Part shown: piece after piece, positions 9,740 to 18,175 of the stretch
Layout of the letters: each line of letters starts with the position of its first letter
How positions within the stretch are numbered: position 1 is the stretch's first letter
NCBI RefSeq assembly: GCF_900475675.1
Contig: NZ_LS483403.1
Coordinates: 1,426,001 to 1,490,000 of the forward strand
Direction of reading: 5' to 3'
DNA length: 64,000 nt
From: Streptococcus lutetiensis
GTDB lineage: Bacteria > Bacillota > Bacilli > Lactobacillales > Streptococcaceae
The notes under the pieces: model-generated
What the model saw: only the letters and a program-made list of their open reading frames with translations
What the model was told of the DNA's origin: nothing
Database searches by the model: none
Translations under genes and position numbers: made by a program

Positions 9740-11113
9740 TTGACTAGATTTTTAAAACGGCTATCTGGTACCCAACGTTTAACCGTTAGCTTTCTAATTG
9801 TAATCTTCATAGGAAGTATCTTACTATCACTTCCAATAACGCATTATCAAAATGCACCAGCAACAAACTATCTTGACCACTTATTTACCGTGGTATCAAT
9901 GGTCTGTGTGACTGGGCTTTCTGTCTTTCCTGTTGCTGAGGTCTACAACGGTCTTGGGCAAGTGATTTCTATTATCTTAATGCAAATCGGTGGTCTTGGA
10001 CTTGTCACCTTGATTGCGGTTAGTACATATTTGCTCAGACGACGCATGAATCTATCGAGCCAAAATATCTTGCAATCAGCTCTAAGTTATGACAACAGCG
10101 GTCACTTAAAACGCTATCTATTCAACGTTTATAAAATAACGTTCATCATTGAATCTTTGATTGCGATTTTATTTCTTATTGACTTTATTCCAAGATTTGG
10201 CGTGAGTCATGGTATTTTCAATGCTATCTTTTTAGCAGTTTCTGCTTTTTGTAATGCCGGTTTTGATAACCTTGGTGGAGATAGTTTAAAACCATTTGTC
10301 TTAAATCCTCTACTCAACCTCCTCTTTATGATTTTGATTGTCTCTGGAGGAATCGGGTTTGCAGTCTGGGTTGATATCAAACGCGCCATTAAGGCATTCC
10401 TAGCAGATAGACCTTACCGTCTAAAAACATTCACTCGCAAATTAAGCAACCAAACACGCTTAGTACTTGACACAACAGCGGTAATTTTAATATTAGGAAC
10501 GGCTATAACTTGGCTTTTGGAAGCTAACAATCCTAAAACAATTGGATTATACAATCCTTTCCAACAATTTATGGTCAGCTTATTTCAAACAGTCACAATG
10601 AGAACAGCTGGTTTTGCAACAATTTCATATCTTGATACACATACAGCAACCAACATTCTCTACATGATTCAGATGATTATCGGGGGAGCTCCTGGCGGTA
10701 CCGCCGGTGGAGTAAAAGTTACAACAGTTGCAATTACTTTCTTACTCTTTAAATCAGAACTTGCTGGTCAGAGTGAGGTTACCTATCACCACCGCATCAT
10801 TGCAAATAAAGTTATCAAACAAACGTTAACAGTGCTTATCTTCTTCTTTTCAATTCTAATTGTTGGCTATATCCTTCTTCTTCAATTTGAACCGCACCAC
10901 GACCCAATTGCGCTGCTTTTTGAAGCCGTATCTGCCATTGCTACCGTCGGTGTTTCCATGGATTTAACGCCTCAATTATCAACTTCAGGAAGACTCGTCA
11001 TCATGGCATTGATGTTCATTGGACGTGTCGGACCATTGACAGTTCTTCTTAGTCTTCTTCAAAAGAAAGAAAAAGAAATTCAGTACGCACAAGCAAATAT
11101 CACAGTAGGTTAG
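9740..11113 (+). CDS. ktrB: Potassium uptake membrane subunit KtrB/TrkH type
   Basis: KtrB is the ion-conducting subunit of a Na+-dependent K+ uptake system. The 457-residue product has four repeats of a helix-pore-helix unit, each with a selectivity-filter glycine segment (VCVTGLS, FCNAGFDNLGG, MRTAGFAT, ATVGVSMDLT). The start is TTG at 9740, served by AGAAAGG nine bases upstream. A nearer ATG at 9732 is out of frame and stops after three codons, overlapping the TTG. ktrA follows after 10 bases, making a two-gene operon. In related bacteria such systems are inhibited by cyclic di-AMP. Confidence 0.93.
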   Translation: MTRFLKRLSGTQRLTVSFLIVIFIGSILLSLPITHYQNAPATNYLDHLFTVVSMVCVTGLSVFPVAEVYNGLGQVISIILMQIGGLGLVTLIAVSTYLLRRRMNLSSQNILQSALSYDNSGHLKRYLFNVYKITFIIESLIAILFLIDFIPRFGVSHGIFNAIFLAVSAFCNAGFDNLGGDSLKPFVLNPLLNLLFMILIVSGGIGFAVWVDIKRAIKAFLADRPYRLKTFTRKLSNQTRLVLDTTAVILILGTAITWLLEANNPKTIGLYNPFQQFMVSLFQTVTMRTAGFATISYLDTHTATNILYMIQMIIGGAPGGTAGGVKVTTVAITFLLFKSELAGQSEVTYHHRIIANKVIKQTLTVLIFFFSILIVGYILLLQFEPHHDPIALLFEAVSAIATVGVSMDLTPQLSTSGRLVIMALMFIGRVGPLTVLLSLLQKKEKEIQYAQANITVG

Positions 11114-11123
11114 AGGAATTAAA

Positions 11124-11795
11124 ATGAGAAAAAAAATAATTGGTGTTCTTGGACTTGGTATCTTTGGACGAAATGTTGCCAAAGAGCTCAGCAAATTTGA
11201 CCAAGATGTCATCGCTATCGACATTAACGAAAATCTTGTTCAAAATGTATCCGATGTTGTTAAAAAAGCTGCTGTCGGTGACATCACAGATATTGACTTT
11301 TTAAAAGCACTTGGCATCGGTCAATGTGATACCGTCGTTGTCGCAACAGGTAACAATCTAGAATCTTCTGTTCTTGCCGTTATGCACTGTAAAAAACTCG
11401 GCGTTAAAAATATTATCGCCAAAGCTAAAACAAAAACTTACGAAGAAGTGCTTTATGGCATTGGTGCAAGCAAGGTCATCATGCCAGAACGCGATTCTGG
11501 TAAACGCGTTGCTTCTAACATGCTTCGCCACCACATCGATAACATCGTTCGCTTAGAAGAAAAATTAGCTATGGTTGAATTTTCGATTCCAGACTCTTGG
11601 GTTGGGAAAAATCTTATCCAACTCGATGTCCGAAATAAATTCGAAATCAACATTATCGGTATCCGCAAGAAAAATCTTTCAGTTATCGATACGCCCATTG
11701 ATCCAAACAAACCTTTCGAAGCTGATATCGAAATCATTGCCATCGCAAGTGATGACACCTTTGAAAAATTCGATTACCTTGGCTATTTGAAATAA
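11124..11795 (+). CDS. ktrA: Potassium uptake regulatory subunit KtrA (RCK)
   Basis: KtrA forms the cytoplasmic ring that gates KtrB. The 223-residue product has an RCK-N Rossmann domain (GVLGLGIFGRNVAKEL at residues 6-21, then IDINENLV) and an RCK-C domain (about residues 140-223), the latter being where cyclic di-AMP binds in homologues. AGGAATTAAA precedes the ATG. The stop codon lies in one arm of a terminator that was shared with the convergent ecfT gene and is now interrupted by the insertion sequence. Confidence 0.95.
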   Translation: MRKKIIGVLGLGIFGRNVAKELSKFDQDVIAIDINENLVQNVSDVVKKAAVGDITDIDFLKALGIGQCDTVVVATGNNLESSVLAVMHCKKLGVKNIIAKAKTKTYEEVLYGIGASKVIMPERDSGKRVASNMLRHHIDNIVRLEEKLAMVEFSIPDSWVGKNLIQLDVRNKFEINIIGIRKKNLSVIDTPIDPNKPFEADIEIIAIASDDTFEKFDYLGYLK

Positions 11796-11840
11796 AAAAG
11801 CTCTTTATAATGTACTGACCCCCAAAAGTTGGACACTTAA

Positions 11841-12698
11841 TTATGATAAGGATTTAGTTCTGTATTGCACAGGACTAAGTCCTTTTAATTTTGCCTTGAT
11901 ACGTTTATTGTTGTAATAAAAAATATAATCCGTAATGGCTTGTTCTAGCTTATCAAGCGACTTAAAAGTCTTTTCATAACCGTAAAACATCTCAGACTTT
12001 AAGATGCCAAAGAAGGACTCCATCATGCCATTATCTGGACTATTTCCCTTGCGTGACATAGATGGACGAATCCCTTTGGATGCCAAGAAATCATGATAAG
12101 ACTGGTGTTGATATTGCCACCCTTGGTCGCTGTGAAGAATAGTTCCTTGGTAAGAGGTAGCCGGAAATGCTCTTTTAAGCATGGTTTGAACCTGTTTTAA
12201 ATCAGGTGAGCGTGACAAGGTGAATTCAATAATCTCACTATTGTATCCATCAAGAACAGGGGATAAATAGAGTTTCTCTCTAATATTTGGTAAAGCGAAT
12301 TCAGTGACATCTGTATAACACTTCTCATAAGGCTTAGCCCCTTCAAACTGACGTTGAATTAGATTATCAGCTTTCTTCCCAATCTCTCCCTTGTAAGACG
12401 AGTATTTACGCTTACAACGAGTACGATCAGCGAGTCCCATGAGTTTCATTAACCGTTGAACCTTCTTATGATTGATAACAAATCCTCGGTTTCTTAGTTC
12501 TAAATGAATACGACGGTATCCATAATTGCCTTTATGGTCATCGTAAATGGTTTGAATCATCTCTTTGACCTTCTTATCTTTCTTAGCTCTATTAAACCGT
12601 TTCAACTGATAATAATAAGTAGAACGAGCTAGCTTAGCGGTTTTTAGTAAGAGGTCTAATCGAAATCCTCCTGAGACCAGTTCTCTAACTGTTTCCAC
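11841..12698 (-). CDS. IS3-family transposase OrfB (DDE integrase)
   Basis: OrfB holds the catalytic rve domain. Visible are the HTH_21 region ([20 protein letters not shown]) and the three catalytic residues: Asp in CYTDVTEF, Asp in [10 protein letters not shown], and Glu in [15 protein letters not shown] 35 residues later, as the family requires. The frame begins with GTG at 12698, inside the last 43 bases of orfA and one frame back. The active enzyme is normally an OrfAB fusion made by -1 frameshifting in this overlap. The stretch GCGCAAAAGGTGG lies there, though I see no classic A6G slippery site. Confidence 0.93.
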   Translation of the reverse strand: METVRELVSGGFRLDLLLKTAKLARSTYYYQLKRFNRAKKDKKVKEMIQTIYDDHKGNYGYRRIHLELRNRGFVINHKKVQRLMKLMGLADRTRCKRKYSSYKGEIGKKADNLIQRQFEGAKPYEKCYTDVTEFALPNIREKLYLSPVLDGYNSEIIEFTLSRSPDLKQVQTMLKRAFPATSYQGTILHSDQGWQYQHQSYHDFLASKGIRPSMSRKGNSPDNGMMESFFGILKSEMFYGYEKTFKSLDKLEQAITDYIFYYNNKRIKAKLKGLSPVQYRTKSLS

Positions 12699-13192
12699 CT
12701 TTTGCGCTGTAAGGCTTCGTCCCTCAAGCGCAATTCCCTCAACTTTTTTAGATAAGCTACCTCGGTACGCAGACGCTCATTCTCTTCCAGAATATGCTCT
12801 AGCTCAGTCATTTCTTTACAAGTTTTCTTTGGTTTACGTCCCATCTTACTCGGTCTCCCTCGTTGTTTCTCAACAATAGTATACCCGTTTTTCTTGTATT
12901 GTGCTATCCAATTGGTGAGTAGGGATTGTTGGGGAAGAGCATAATCCAGTGATACGGTGAGCTGAGATTGACCTTCAATAAGAACTTTATTAATAATTTC
13001 CTGCTTTAATTTAGAGGGATAATACTTATTTTTCCCTTTTTTAACAACCTCAATACCATGTTTATTCATAAGCCGTACCATGTACTTAAGATTGGATAGA
13101 CATACACCGTACTTTCGACTAATATAAGGCCAAGAAAAACCAGCTTGTCTTAACTGATATATTTCTAGTTTATCTTCATAACTTAATTTCAT
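12656..13192 (-). CDS. IS3-family transposase OrfA (helix-turn-helix)
   Basis: OrfA provides DNA binding to the element ends. The 178-residue product has two helix-turn-helix segments (residues about 3-45 and 55-100), a basic linker [13 protein letters not shown], and a leucine-zipper coiled coil ([24 protein letters not shown]) used for multimerisation with OrfAB. I start it at the ATG at 13192, which has GGGGTG upstream; the longer frame starts with TTG inside the ribosome site. It closely resembles IS861 OrfA as I remember it. Confidence 0.92.
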   Translation of the reverse strand: MKLSYEDKLEIYQLRQAGFSWPYISRKYGVCLSNLKYMVRLMNKHGIEVVKKGKNKYYPSKLKQEIINKVLIEGQSQLTVSLDYALPQQSLLTNWIAQYKKNGYTIVEKQRGRPSKMGRKPKKTCKEMTELEHILEENERLRTEVAYLKKLRELRLRDEALQRKRWKQLENWSQEDFD

Positions 13193-13260
13193 ACAAAAAC
13201 ACCCCAATCGTTAGATTTTTTTCTGTCTAACTTTTGGGGTGCAGGTCAGTTAAGCCTTTT

Positions 13261-14091
13261 TTATTGCCATGGATTGTAAAAACGTCCATGATTCCATTCA
13301 AATAGTAAAACTGTGATAAGAACAAGTATAACAGATACAGTGATTGTCAAAATATCTGCCACTGTGAAATTTTTATAAGTGTACCAAGTACGCTTTTTAT
13401 TTTTCCCAAAACGTCGTAATTCCATCGCCGTTGAGACCATATCAATTCGCTTTAAAGAACTAAAAATCAACGGAATGATAATCTGAAGATTACCTTTAAC
13501 ACGCTTCATCAACTTTTCTTGTTGGGTTAATTCAAGACCACGCGCTTCTTGTGACATTCGAATCATGTAAAATTCTTCCTGAACATCTGGAATATAGCGC
13601 AATGTCAAACTTACCGCATAAGCAACCTTGTAAGGCACACCAATTTGATTAAGACTTGAAGCAAATTGACTAGGGTGCGTTGTCATGAGAAATAGCACAG
13701 CTAAAGGTACTGTACAGAAATATTTCAAAGCTAAATTAAACAAATAAAATAATTCTTGGCTTGTCAGATAAAAGCGACCATAACCTTGCCACAAAACCGT
13801 TTTAGCACCGTAAATGTGCTCACCATAACTTGGTTCAAACACATAAACCATCAAAACATTTAAAAGCGCAAAAAAGCCAATAAACTTGATAACAAACGAA
13901 ATTTGTTTCCAACGAATATCTGCCATCTTAAACAAGATAAGCGATGACAAACCAACAACAGCAATCAATCGTGTATCATAGGTTGTCATACAAGCCACAG
14001 AAACCAAAATAAAGAAGATTAATTTGCTGGCACCAGATAATTGATACAAAAAACCTCGCCCACTTTGATAACCAATAAAATGATTAGCCAC
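13261..14091 (-). CDS. ecfT: ECF transporter transmembrane subunit EcfT
   Basis: EcfT (CbiQ family) couples the ATPase to the substrate-binding S component in energy-coupling factor vitamin transporters. The 276-residue product has about six hydrophobic segments and the two cytoplasmic coupling motifs with Ala-Arg-Gly: SQEARGLE (near residue 180) and AMELRRFG (near residue 220, an ARG variant). Its start overlaps the end of the ATPase gene by 8 bases. This is a dedicated three-gene ECF system, as its S and A genes are beside it. Confidence 0.93.
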   Translation of the reverse strand: MANHFIGYQSGRGFLYQLSGASKLIFFILVSVACMTTYDTRLIAVVGLSSLILFKMADIRWKQISFVIKFIGFFALLNVLMVYVFEPSYGEHIYGAKTVLWQGYGRFYLTSQELFYLFNLALKYFCTVPLAVLFLMTTHPSQFASSLNQIGVPYKVAYAVSLTLRYIPDVQEEFYMIRMSQEARGLELTQQEKLMKRVKGNLQIIIPLIFSSLKRIDMVSTAMELRRFGKNKKRTWYTYKNFTVADILTITVSVILVLITVLLFEWNHGRFYNPWQ

Positions 14092-15763
14092 GGCATCCTC
14101 CTTGTTGCTTAATGTAGTAATGTGTCAAATCAATTGGATTGATTCCTAATTTCTCCGCCAAATCAAATAGACTTGTCTTTTTCAGATTAGCTCTATCCAA
14201 AATATCAACCTGACTAAATAAATCAACTGGTGTGCAGTCTGCAATGATTTCGCCATCACTAATCGCAATACTACGATCCGAATACTCGAGCATCAGCTGC
14301 ATATCATGTGTAATCATAATAATCGTGTGGCCTGCTTTGTTTAACTGATTGAGGAAAGCCATGATTTCTGTATAGTGCTTCTTATCTTGCCCTGCTGTTG
14401 GCTCATCAAGTAAGATGATTTCAGGATTCATAACTAAAACTGAAGCAATCGTAACACGTTTCTTCTGACCAAAAGAAAGAGCTGAAATTGGCCAATTACG
14501 GAATTCGTACAAACCACACACTTTCAAAGTCTCTAAAACACGTTGTTCAATTTCTTGCTCACTGATACCTCGCAAACGAAGACCAAGCGCAACTTCATCA
14601 AAAATCATCGTCTGACTAATCATTTGATTTGGATTTTGAAGAACGTAGCCAATCTTCTCAGCACGTTCTTTGATAGAATCTTCCATGATTGATTGTCCCT
14701 GGTAGCAAATATCACCTGCTGCTGGTTTGATGAATTGACAAAGAGCTTTAGCTAAGGTTGATTTTCCTGCACCATTTTTCCCAACGATGGCAATACGTTC
14801 ACCTTTATGAATAGCAAAGCTAACATCTTTTAAAATCGGCTGATTTTCCTGATAACTAAACTTCAGCCGCTTCACTTCTAAAATAGGGTCTTTTGGCACT
14901 GTATTTGCTGATTGACTTAAACCAGCCACGGTAATCTCCGATAAATCTAATTGACTTAAATCTGACAAATGCTCTGCTTTGGTCACATCGACATTTAAAT
15001 CTTTCAAAGCTGTCACATAAAGAGGCTCACGAATTCCATTTTCAACCAACAAGTTAGTCTTTAGAAGATCATCTGGATGTCCATCAAATAATGTCTGACC
15101 ATCATTAATCAAAATAACTTTATCCACCTGACGATAAAGCACATCCTCAAGACGGTGTTCAATAATAATCGTTGTCGTTTGCCCTTCTTGGTGAATACGA
15201 TCAATCAGTTCAATCGTTTCTTGCCCAGATCTAGGATCTAAATTAGCCAGTGGTTCATCAAAAAGTAAAATTGGACTTTCATCAATCAAAACACCTGCTA
15301 AGCTCACACGCTGTTTCTGACCACCTGATAAATCTTGTGGACGGCTATCTAGAAATGCCGTCAAATCGAGCTTATTAGCCCAATAATTGATTTTGTCAGT
15401 CATTTGAGCCAACGGAAGGCAATCATTTTCAAGCGCAAAGGCTAAATCCTCTGCTACTGTCAGACCAATAAACTGGCCATCTGGGTCTTGCAAGACCGTA
15501 GACACAAGATGCGATTTGTCATAAATCGACAAATCAAAAGCATCCTTACCTGCAATGGTCAATTGACCACTTTTTTCACCATGATTAATGTTTGGAATAA
15601 TCCCATTTAAACATTGTCCAATGGTTGATTTTCCTGATCCCGACGGTCCAACAATCAAGACCTTCTGCCCTTTCTCAATGGGCAGATTAAGGGATTTTAA
15701 AGTTGGCTCTGCTTGAGCATCATATTTAAAAGTGAAATCCTTAAACTGAATAAGGGGTTCCAT
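14084..15763 (-). CDS. ECF transporter ATPase, two ABC domains in one chain (YkoD type)
   Basis: The 559-residue product is a fusion of two ABC ATPases that other ECF systems encode as EcfA1 and EcfA2. Domain 1 has Walker [10 protein letters not shown], signature LSGGQKQR and Walker [13 protein letters not shown]. Domain 2 has Walker [10 protein letters not shown], a variant signature LSFGQKKR and Walker [13 protein letters not shown]. The start is set by AGGAGAAG before the ATG at 15763. It lies between the S component (15907-16455) and ecfT. The 143 bases upstream are rich in hairpins. The transported compound cannot be read from the sequence; thiamine-precursor or riboflavin-like substrates have been proposed for relatives. 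Confidence 0.92.
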   Translation of the reverse strand: MEPLIQFKDFTFKYDAQAEPTLKSLNLPIEKGQKVLIVGPSGSGKSTIGQCLNGIIPNINHGEKSGQLTIAGKDAFDLSIYDKSHLVSTVLQDPDGQFIGLTVAEDLAFALENDCLPLAQMTDKINYWANKLDLTAFLDSRPQDLSGGQKQRVSLAGVLIDESPILLFDEPLANLDPRSGQETIELIDRIHQEGQTTTIIIEHRLEDVLYRQVDKVILINDGQTLFDGHPDDLLKTNLLVENGIREPLYVTALKDLNVDVTKAEHLSDLSQLDLSEITVAGLSQSANTVPKDPILEVKRLKFSYQENQPILKDVSFAIHKGERIAIVGKNGAGKSTLAKALCQFIKPAAGDICYQGQSIMEDSIKERAEKIGYVLQNPNQMISQTMIFDEVALGLRLRGISEQEIEQRVLETLKVCGLYEFRNWPISALSFGQKKRVTIASVLVMNPEIILLDEPTAGQDKKHYTEIMAFLNQLNKAGHTIIMITHDMQLMLEYSDRSIAISDGEIIADCTPVDLFSQVDILDRANLKKTSLFDLAEKLGINPIDLTHYYIKQQGGCRG

Positions 15764-15906
15764 AAATCTTCTCCTAAAAAATGATTAAGAGTAGGATAAC
15801 CTTGTCATCCTACCCCGTTAAAAACGGCTCACATGCGAGCCTGGATAATACTAGAATGCTATGTGATAGTCTAAGCAGAACTCCTAGCCCTGCTTTTCCA
15901 AAAAAA
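15764..15906 (-). promoter_or_regulatory. Hairpin-rich spacer between ECF S and A genes
   Basis: This gene-free gap contains at least four stem-loops read on the minus strand: 15873-15895 (AAGCAG/CTGCTT), 15826-15841 (GGCTC/GAGCC), 15815-15827 (CCGTT/AACGG, overlapping the previous one by two bases) and 15791-15813 (10-bp stem with one G-U and a 3-base loop). The last lies just before the ATPase ribosome site and lacks a T-run. The structures are seen; a role in mRNA processing, attenuation or ligand sensing is inference. Confidence 0.5.
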
Positions 15907-16455
15907 TTAACCTTTTGTTAGACTACCTGATTGTGTACGTGTTTTTGAGTAAACAGCTAAAAGCAATGACCCGCCAATAGCAATTGTCAAGCTATTAATG
16001 GCAGCTGATAGAATACCTTGAGTAAAGACTTTACTTGCTGGTTCACTATAAACCAAAATATCACCATACGGTGCAATAATGCCCCAACCAATAACATTAG
16101 CTAGGATTTGTGCACTGTTAAACCATACTAAATCTTTTTCAGTTAATTGACCTTTTTCAATCTTGATTTTTTTAGCCACAAGTCCGATAGATAGACCAAT
16201 CAAACCACTCACAAGTACCCATGTCCACCATGGTGAACCATATTGAAGAGCATCTTTCAAAGCATGTCCGATAAAGCCAGAAAAGAGTCCAACAGTTGGA
16301 CCATAAACAACGGCAAATAGAGCAACCACTGCGTATTGCAATTGAAGATTTGTATTTGGAATAGGTGTTGGAATATTAATTAATGTTCCGATGATAATAA
16401 ACAGTGCAGCCCCAATCCCTGTAGCCACAACAGTCTTGATTGAATTATTTTTCAT
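15907..16455 (-). CDS. ECF transporter S component, UPF0397 family
   Basis: S components bind the vitamin or other small substrate inside the membrane. The 182-residue product has about five or six transmembrane helices and the UPF0397 signature segments NIPTPIPNTNLQLQYA (residues 27-42) and FSGFIGHALKDALQYGSPWWTWVLVSG. Annotation systems often call this family a riboflavin-type S component, but the substrate has not been shown to my knowledge. It is the first gene of the S-A-T unit; the promoter should lie in 16456-16600. Confidence 0.85.
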   Translation of the reverse strand: MKNNSIKTVVATGIGAALFIIIGTLINIPTPIPNTNLQLQYAVVALFAVVYGPTVGLFSGFIGHALKDALQYGSPWWTWVLVSGLIGLSIGLVAKKIKIEKGQLTEKDLVWFNSAQILANVIGWGIIAPYGDILVYSEPASKVFTQGILSAAINSLTIAIGGSLLLAVYSKTRTQSGSLTKG

Positions 16456-16607
16456 GACTTATTCTCCTCTATAATAAACTTATCTATTTTTCTAAGTATA
16501 ATGCTTTAGAAACCTTACTTTAACGCCGTTTTATTTTACCACAAATAAAGGACATTTTAAAGACGCTTATTTATTTGAACTAGCCATAAAAAGGCTTTAT
16601 ATAAAAA

Positions 16608-16631
16608 ATAGCTGAGCTTTCGCCCAGCTAT
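16608..16631 (-). terminator. Terminator after sstT
   Basis: ATAGCTG pairs with CAGCTAT, with a further GC pair around a GAAA loop. On the minus strand it is followed by TTTTTTATA. It lies 7 bases past the sstT stop. Confidence 0.9.
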
Positions 16632-16637
16632 CTAGTC

Positions 16638-17858
16638 TTAATTAACTTTTTTCTTTTTACCCCAAACAGATTTTTCAGCAACTGCTGTAAAGAGAACATC
16701 TGTTGAAGAGTTTAGGGCTGTTTCACAAGAGTCTTGAACAACCCCAACAATAAATCCAACACCAACCACTTGCATAGCAAGATCATTTGAAATACCAAAT
16801 AAGCTACATGCAACAGGAACCAAAAGAAGTGATCCTCCAGTAACTCCTGATGCTCCACAAGCAGACACAGCGGATAAAACACTTAGCAAGAAAGCTGTTG
16901 GAAAATCGACGTGAATGCCTAGCGTATTAACCGCAGCAAGTGTCAAAACATTAATTGTGATGGCAGCACCACCCATATTGATAGTAGCACCAAGTGGGAT
17001 AGATACCTTGTAAGTATCTTTGTTCAAGCCTAACTCTTCACAAAGTTTCATATTAACGGGAATGTTAGCTGCAGAACTACGTGTGAAGAAGGCTGTCAAT
17101 CCAGAATCTTTCAAGCAACGGAAAACCAATGGATATGGATTTTTGCGCATGAAGAGAAAAGCAATAAATGGATTAATAACTAAAGCTACAAAAAGCATTG
17201 TTCCCACAAGAGCTAAAATCAAGAAACCATAGTTTGCTAAAATCTTAACCCCGTTATCTGAAATTGTTTTAAAGACAAGGCCTAAAATACCAAATGGTGC
17301 TAAATTAATAATCCAACGAACCACTTGTGACGTAACATCAGCGATAGTTTGTAAAAGCTCTTTCGTTTCTTTATTTGAATTTCTAAAAGCAAGACCAAAA
17401 ATAACAGCCCAAGTCAATACACCGATATAGTTAGCTGTTCCCAATGCATTAATTGGGTTATCAACCATTTGTAGTAGAAGACTGTGGAAAACCTGCCCAA
17501 TTCCTTCAGGAGATGACAATTTTGGTTGCGTGGCAGTATTCAAGGTCAGAGTGATTGGGAAAAAGTAGTTCACCACAACTGCTACTAGGGCAGCTGCTAA
17601 GGTCCCAACAAGATAAAGTCCAATAATCGTTGACATATTGGTCTTTTGTCCCTTTTCATTTTGTGACAATGCGCTAGCAACCAAAACAAAGACAAGTAAT
17701 GGCGCTACCGCTTTAAGCCCACCAACGAACAAATCACCTAGGATACCAATAGCTGAAACCTTAGGAAGAGTCATTCCTAAAATAAATCCAAGAATAACAC
17801 CAATGATGATTCGTTTGATGAGACTAGTTCTATTCCAAACATTAATAAATCGTTTCAT
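16638..17858 (-). CDS. sstT: Serine/threonine:Na+ symporter SstT
   Basis: SstT is a dicarboxylate/amino acid:cation symporter family member that imports L-serine and L-threonine with sodium. The 406-residue product has 8 transmembrane helices and two re-entrant loops. The family motifs [12 protein letters not shown] and [14 protein letters not shown] are present, and a helix with [17 protein letters not shown] precedes the last segment. AGGAGCT lies before the ATG. The long leader (17859-18006) contains a short ORF and an attenuator-like hairpin. Confidence 0.96.
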   Translation of the reverse strand: MKRFINVWNRTSLIKRIIIGVILGFILGMTLPKVSAIGILGDLFVGGLKAVAPLLVFVLVASALSQNEKGQKTNMSTIIGLYLVGTLAAALVAVVVNYFFPITLTLNTATQPKLSSPEGIGQVFHSLLLQMVDNPINALGTANYIGVLTWAVIFGLAFRNSNKETKELLQTIADVTSQVVRWIINLAPFGILGLVFKTISDNGVKILANYGFLILALVGTMLFVALVINPFIAFLFMRKNPYPLVFRCLKDSGLTAFFTRSSAANIPVNMKLCEELGLNKDTYKVSIPLGATINMGGAAITINVLTLAAVNTLGIHVDFPTAFLLSVLSAVSACGASGVTGGSLLLVPVACSLFGISNDLAMQVVGVGFIVGVVQDSCETALNSSTDVLFTAVAEKSVWGKKKKVN

Positions 17859-17905
17859 GGTAGCTCCTCAAAAAAATATTAACGGTTTTAATCATAATAT
17901 AAAAC

Positions 17906-17955
17906 AAGTGCTTCGTCAAACGAATTATGGCAGTTTTTATGCCATGACAGCACTT
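17906..17955 (-). promoter_or_regulatory. Attenuator-like hairpin in the sstT leader
   Basis: AAGTGCT (17906-17912) pairs with AGCACTT (17949-17955). Inside, GTC pairs with GAC and ATGGCA (17927-17932) pairs with TGCCAT (17940-17945). On the minus strand the structure is followed by GTTTTATAT, a weak T-run. It lies between the leader ORF and sstT. It could be a premature terminator or a ribosome-site regulator. Confidence 0.5.
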
Positions 17956-17970
17956 TTATTGCGGATTTTT

Positions 17971-18006
17971 TCAATTTTTTGAAAATTTTGTGATTATTTC
18001 TAACAT
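17971..18006 (-). CDS. Putative 11-residue leader peptide upstream of sstT
   Basis: ATG at 18006 is preceded by AAGGAGGAGCC, one of the best ribosome sites in the window, and reads MLEIITKFSKN before TGA. It precedes the attenuator-like hairpin by about 15 bases. It holds one Thr and one Ser, too few for classical attenuation by those amino acids, so control could rest on translation itself or be absent. A chance ORF is possible. Confidence 0.4.
   Translation of the reverse strand: MLEIITKFSKN
17973..17987. promoter_or_regulatory. CodY-box-like site between sstT and brnQ
   Basis: AATTTTTTGAAAATT matches 14 of 15 positions of the known CodY consensus AATTTTCNGAAAATT. Branched-chain amino acid carriers are established CodY targets in Gram-positive bacteria, and codY itself is at 43316-44101. 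It lies about 80 bases upstream of the brnQ -35 box, so an sstT effect is equally possible. Confidence 0.5.
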
Positions 18007-18068
18007 GGCTCCTCCTTGATATAACAACGAATGTCAGCTTTTTAGCAAAAAATAGCGATTTTCTTCTA

Positions 18069-18097
18069 TTGACGTTAGAAATGGAGTTCGATATAAT
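18069..18097 (+). promoter_or_regulatory. brnQ promoter
   Basis: TTGACG (18069-18074), 17 bases, TATAAT (18092-18097): near-perfect sigma-70 type. Transcription would start near 18104, giving a UTR of about 70 bases. In it, ATTTTGCTTA pairs with TAAGCAAAAT (a 10-bp stem at about 18110-18145). Confidence 0.85.
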
Positions 18098-18175
18098 AAG
18101 CTGCACATTATTTTGCTTAATGAGAGAGTTTAACTAAGCAAAATATTATCTTATTTGTTTATTAGGAGGACATTG

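Larger units (their letters stand above)
11811..13248 (-). mobile_element. IS3-family (IS150 group) insertion sequence, IS861-like
   Basis: The element is about 1438 bp, bounded by 25-base imperfect inverted repeats: 11811-11835 reads TGTACTGACCCCCAAAAGTT and on, and the complement of 13224-13248 reads TGACCTGCACCCCAAAAGTT and on, with 20 of 25 bases matching. It starts with TG and ends with CA, as IS150-group elements do. It holds two overlapping frames (orfA, orfB). The flanks carry TAA at 11808-11810 and TAA at 13251-13253, which would be a 3-base target repeat if the left end extends two bases to 13250. The exact end is unsettled. Both genes look intact, so it may be active. Confidence 0.88.
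11791..13265. terminator. Convergent terminator split by the insertion sequence
   Basis: Ten bases at 11791-11800 (AATAAAAAAG) are the exact complement of 13256-13265 (CTTTTTTATT). These arms carry the stop codons of ktrA and ecfT. Without the insertion sequence they would be about 15 bases apart and form a short bidirectional terminator with A and T tracts. The insertion sequence now occupies the loop. Confidence 0.6.
17859..18175. promoter_or_regulatory. Divergent control region between sstT and brnQ
   Basis: This 317-base gap serves two divergent transporters. From left to right it holds the sstT ribosome site, an attenuator-like hairpin (17906-17955), an 11-codon leader ORF (17971-18006, minus), a CodY-box-like palindrome (17973-17987), the brnQ promoter (18069-18097) and a 5' UTR hairpin (18110-18145). 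The sstT promoter was not pinned down; a TATATC directly abuts the leader Shine-Dalgarno, so the real start must lie further upstream. Confidence 0.6.

Noticed and set aside
11808..13253. A 3-base target repeat TAA on both sides of the insertion sequence.
   Set aside because: It only works if the left end is moved two bases past the TG/CA-type end. Three bases are too few to prove it, so it is recorded as a possibility only.
17888..18106. A 72-codon minus-strand ORF spanning the sstT-brnQ gap.
   Set aside because: It lies across two promoters and a hairpin and has no good ribosome site. Its composition is that of random AT-rich DNA.
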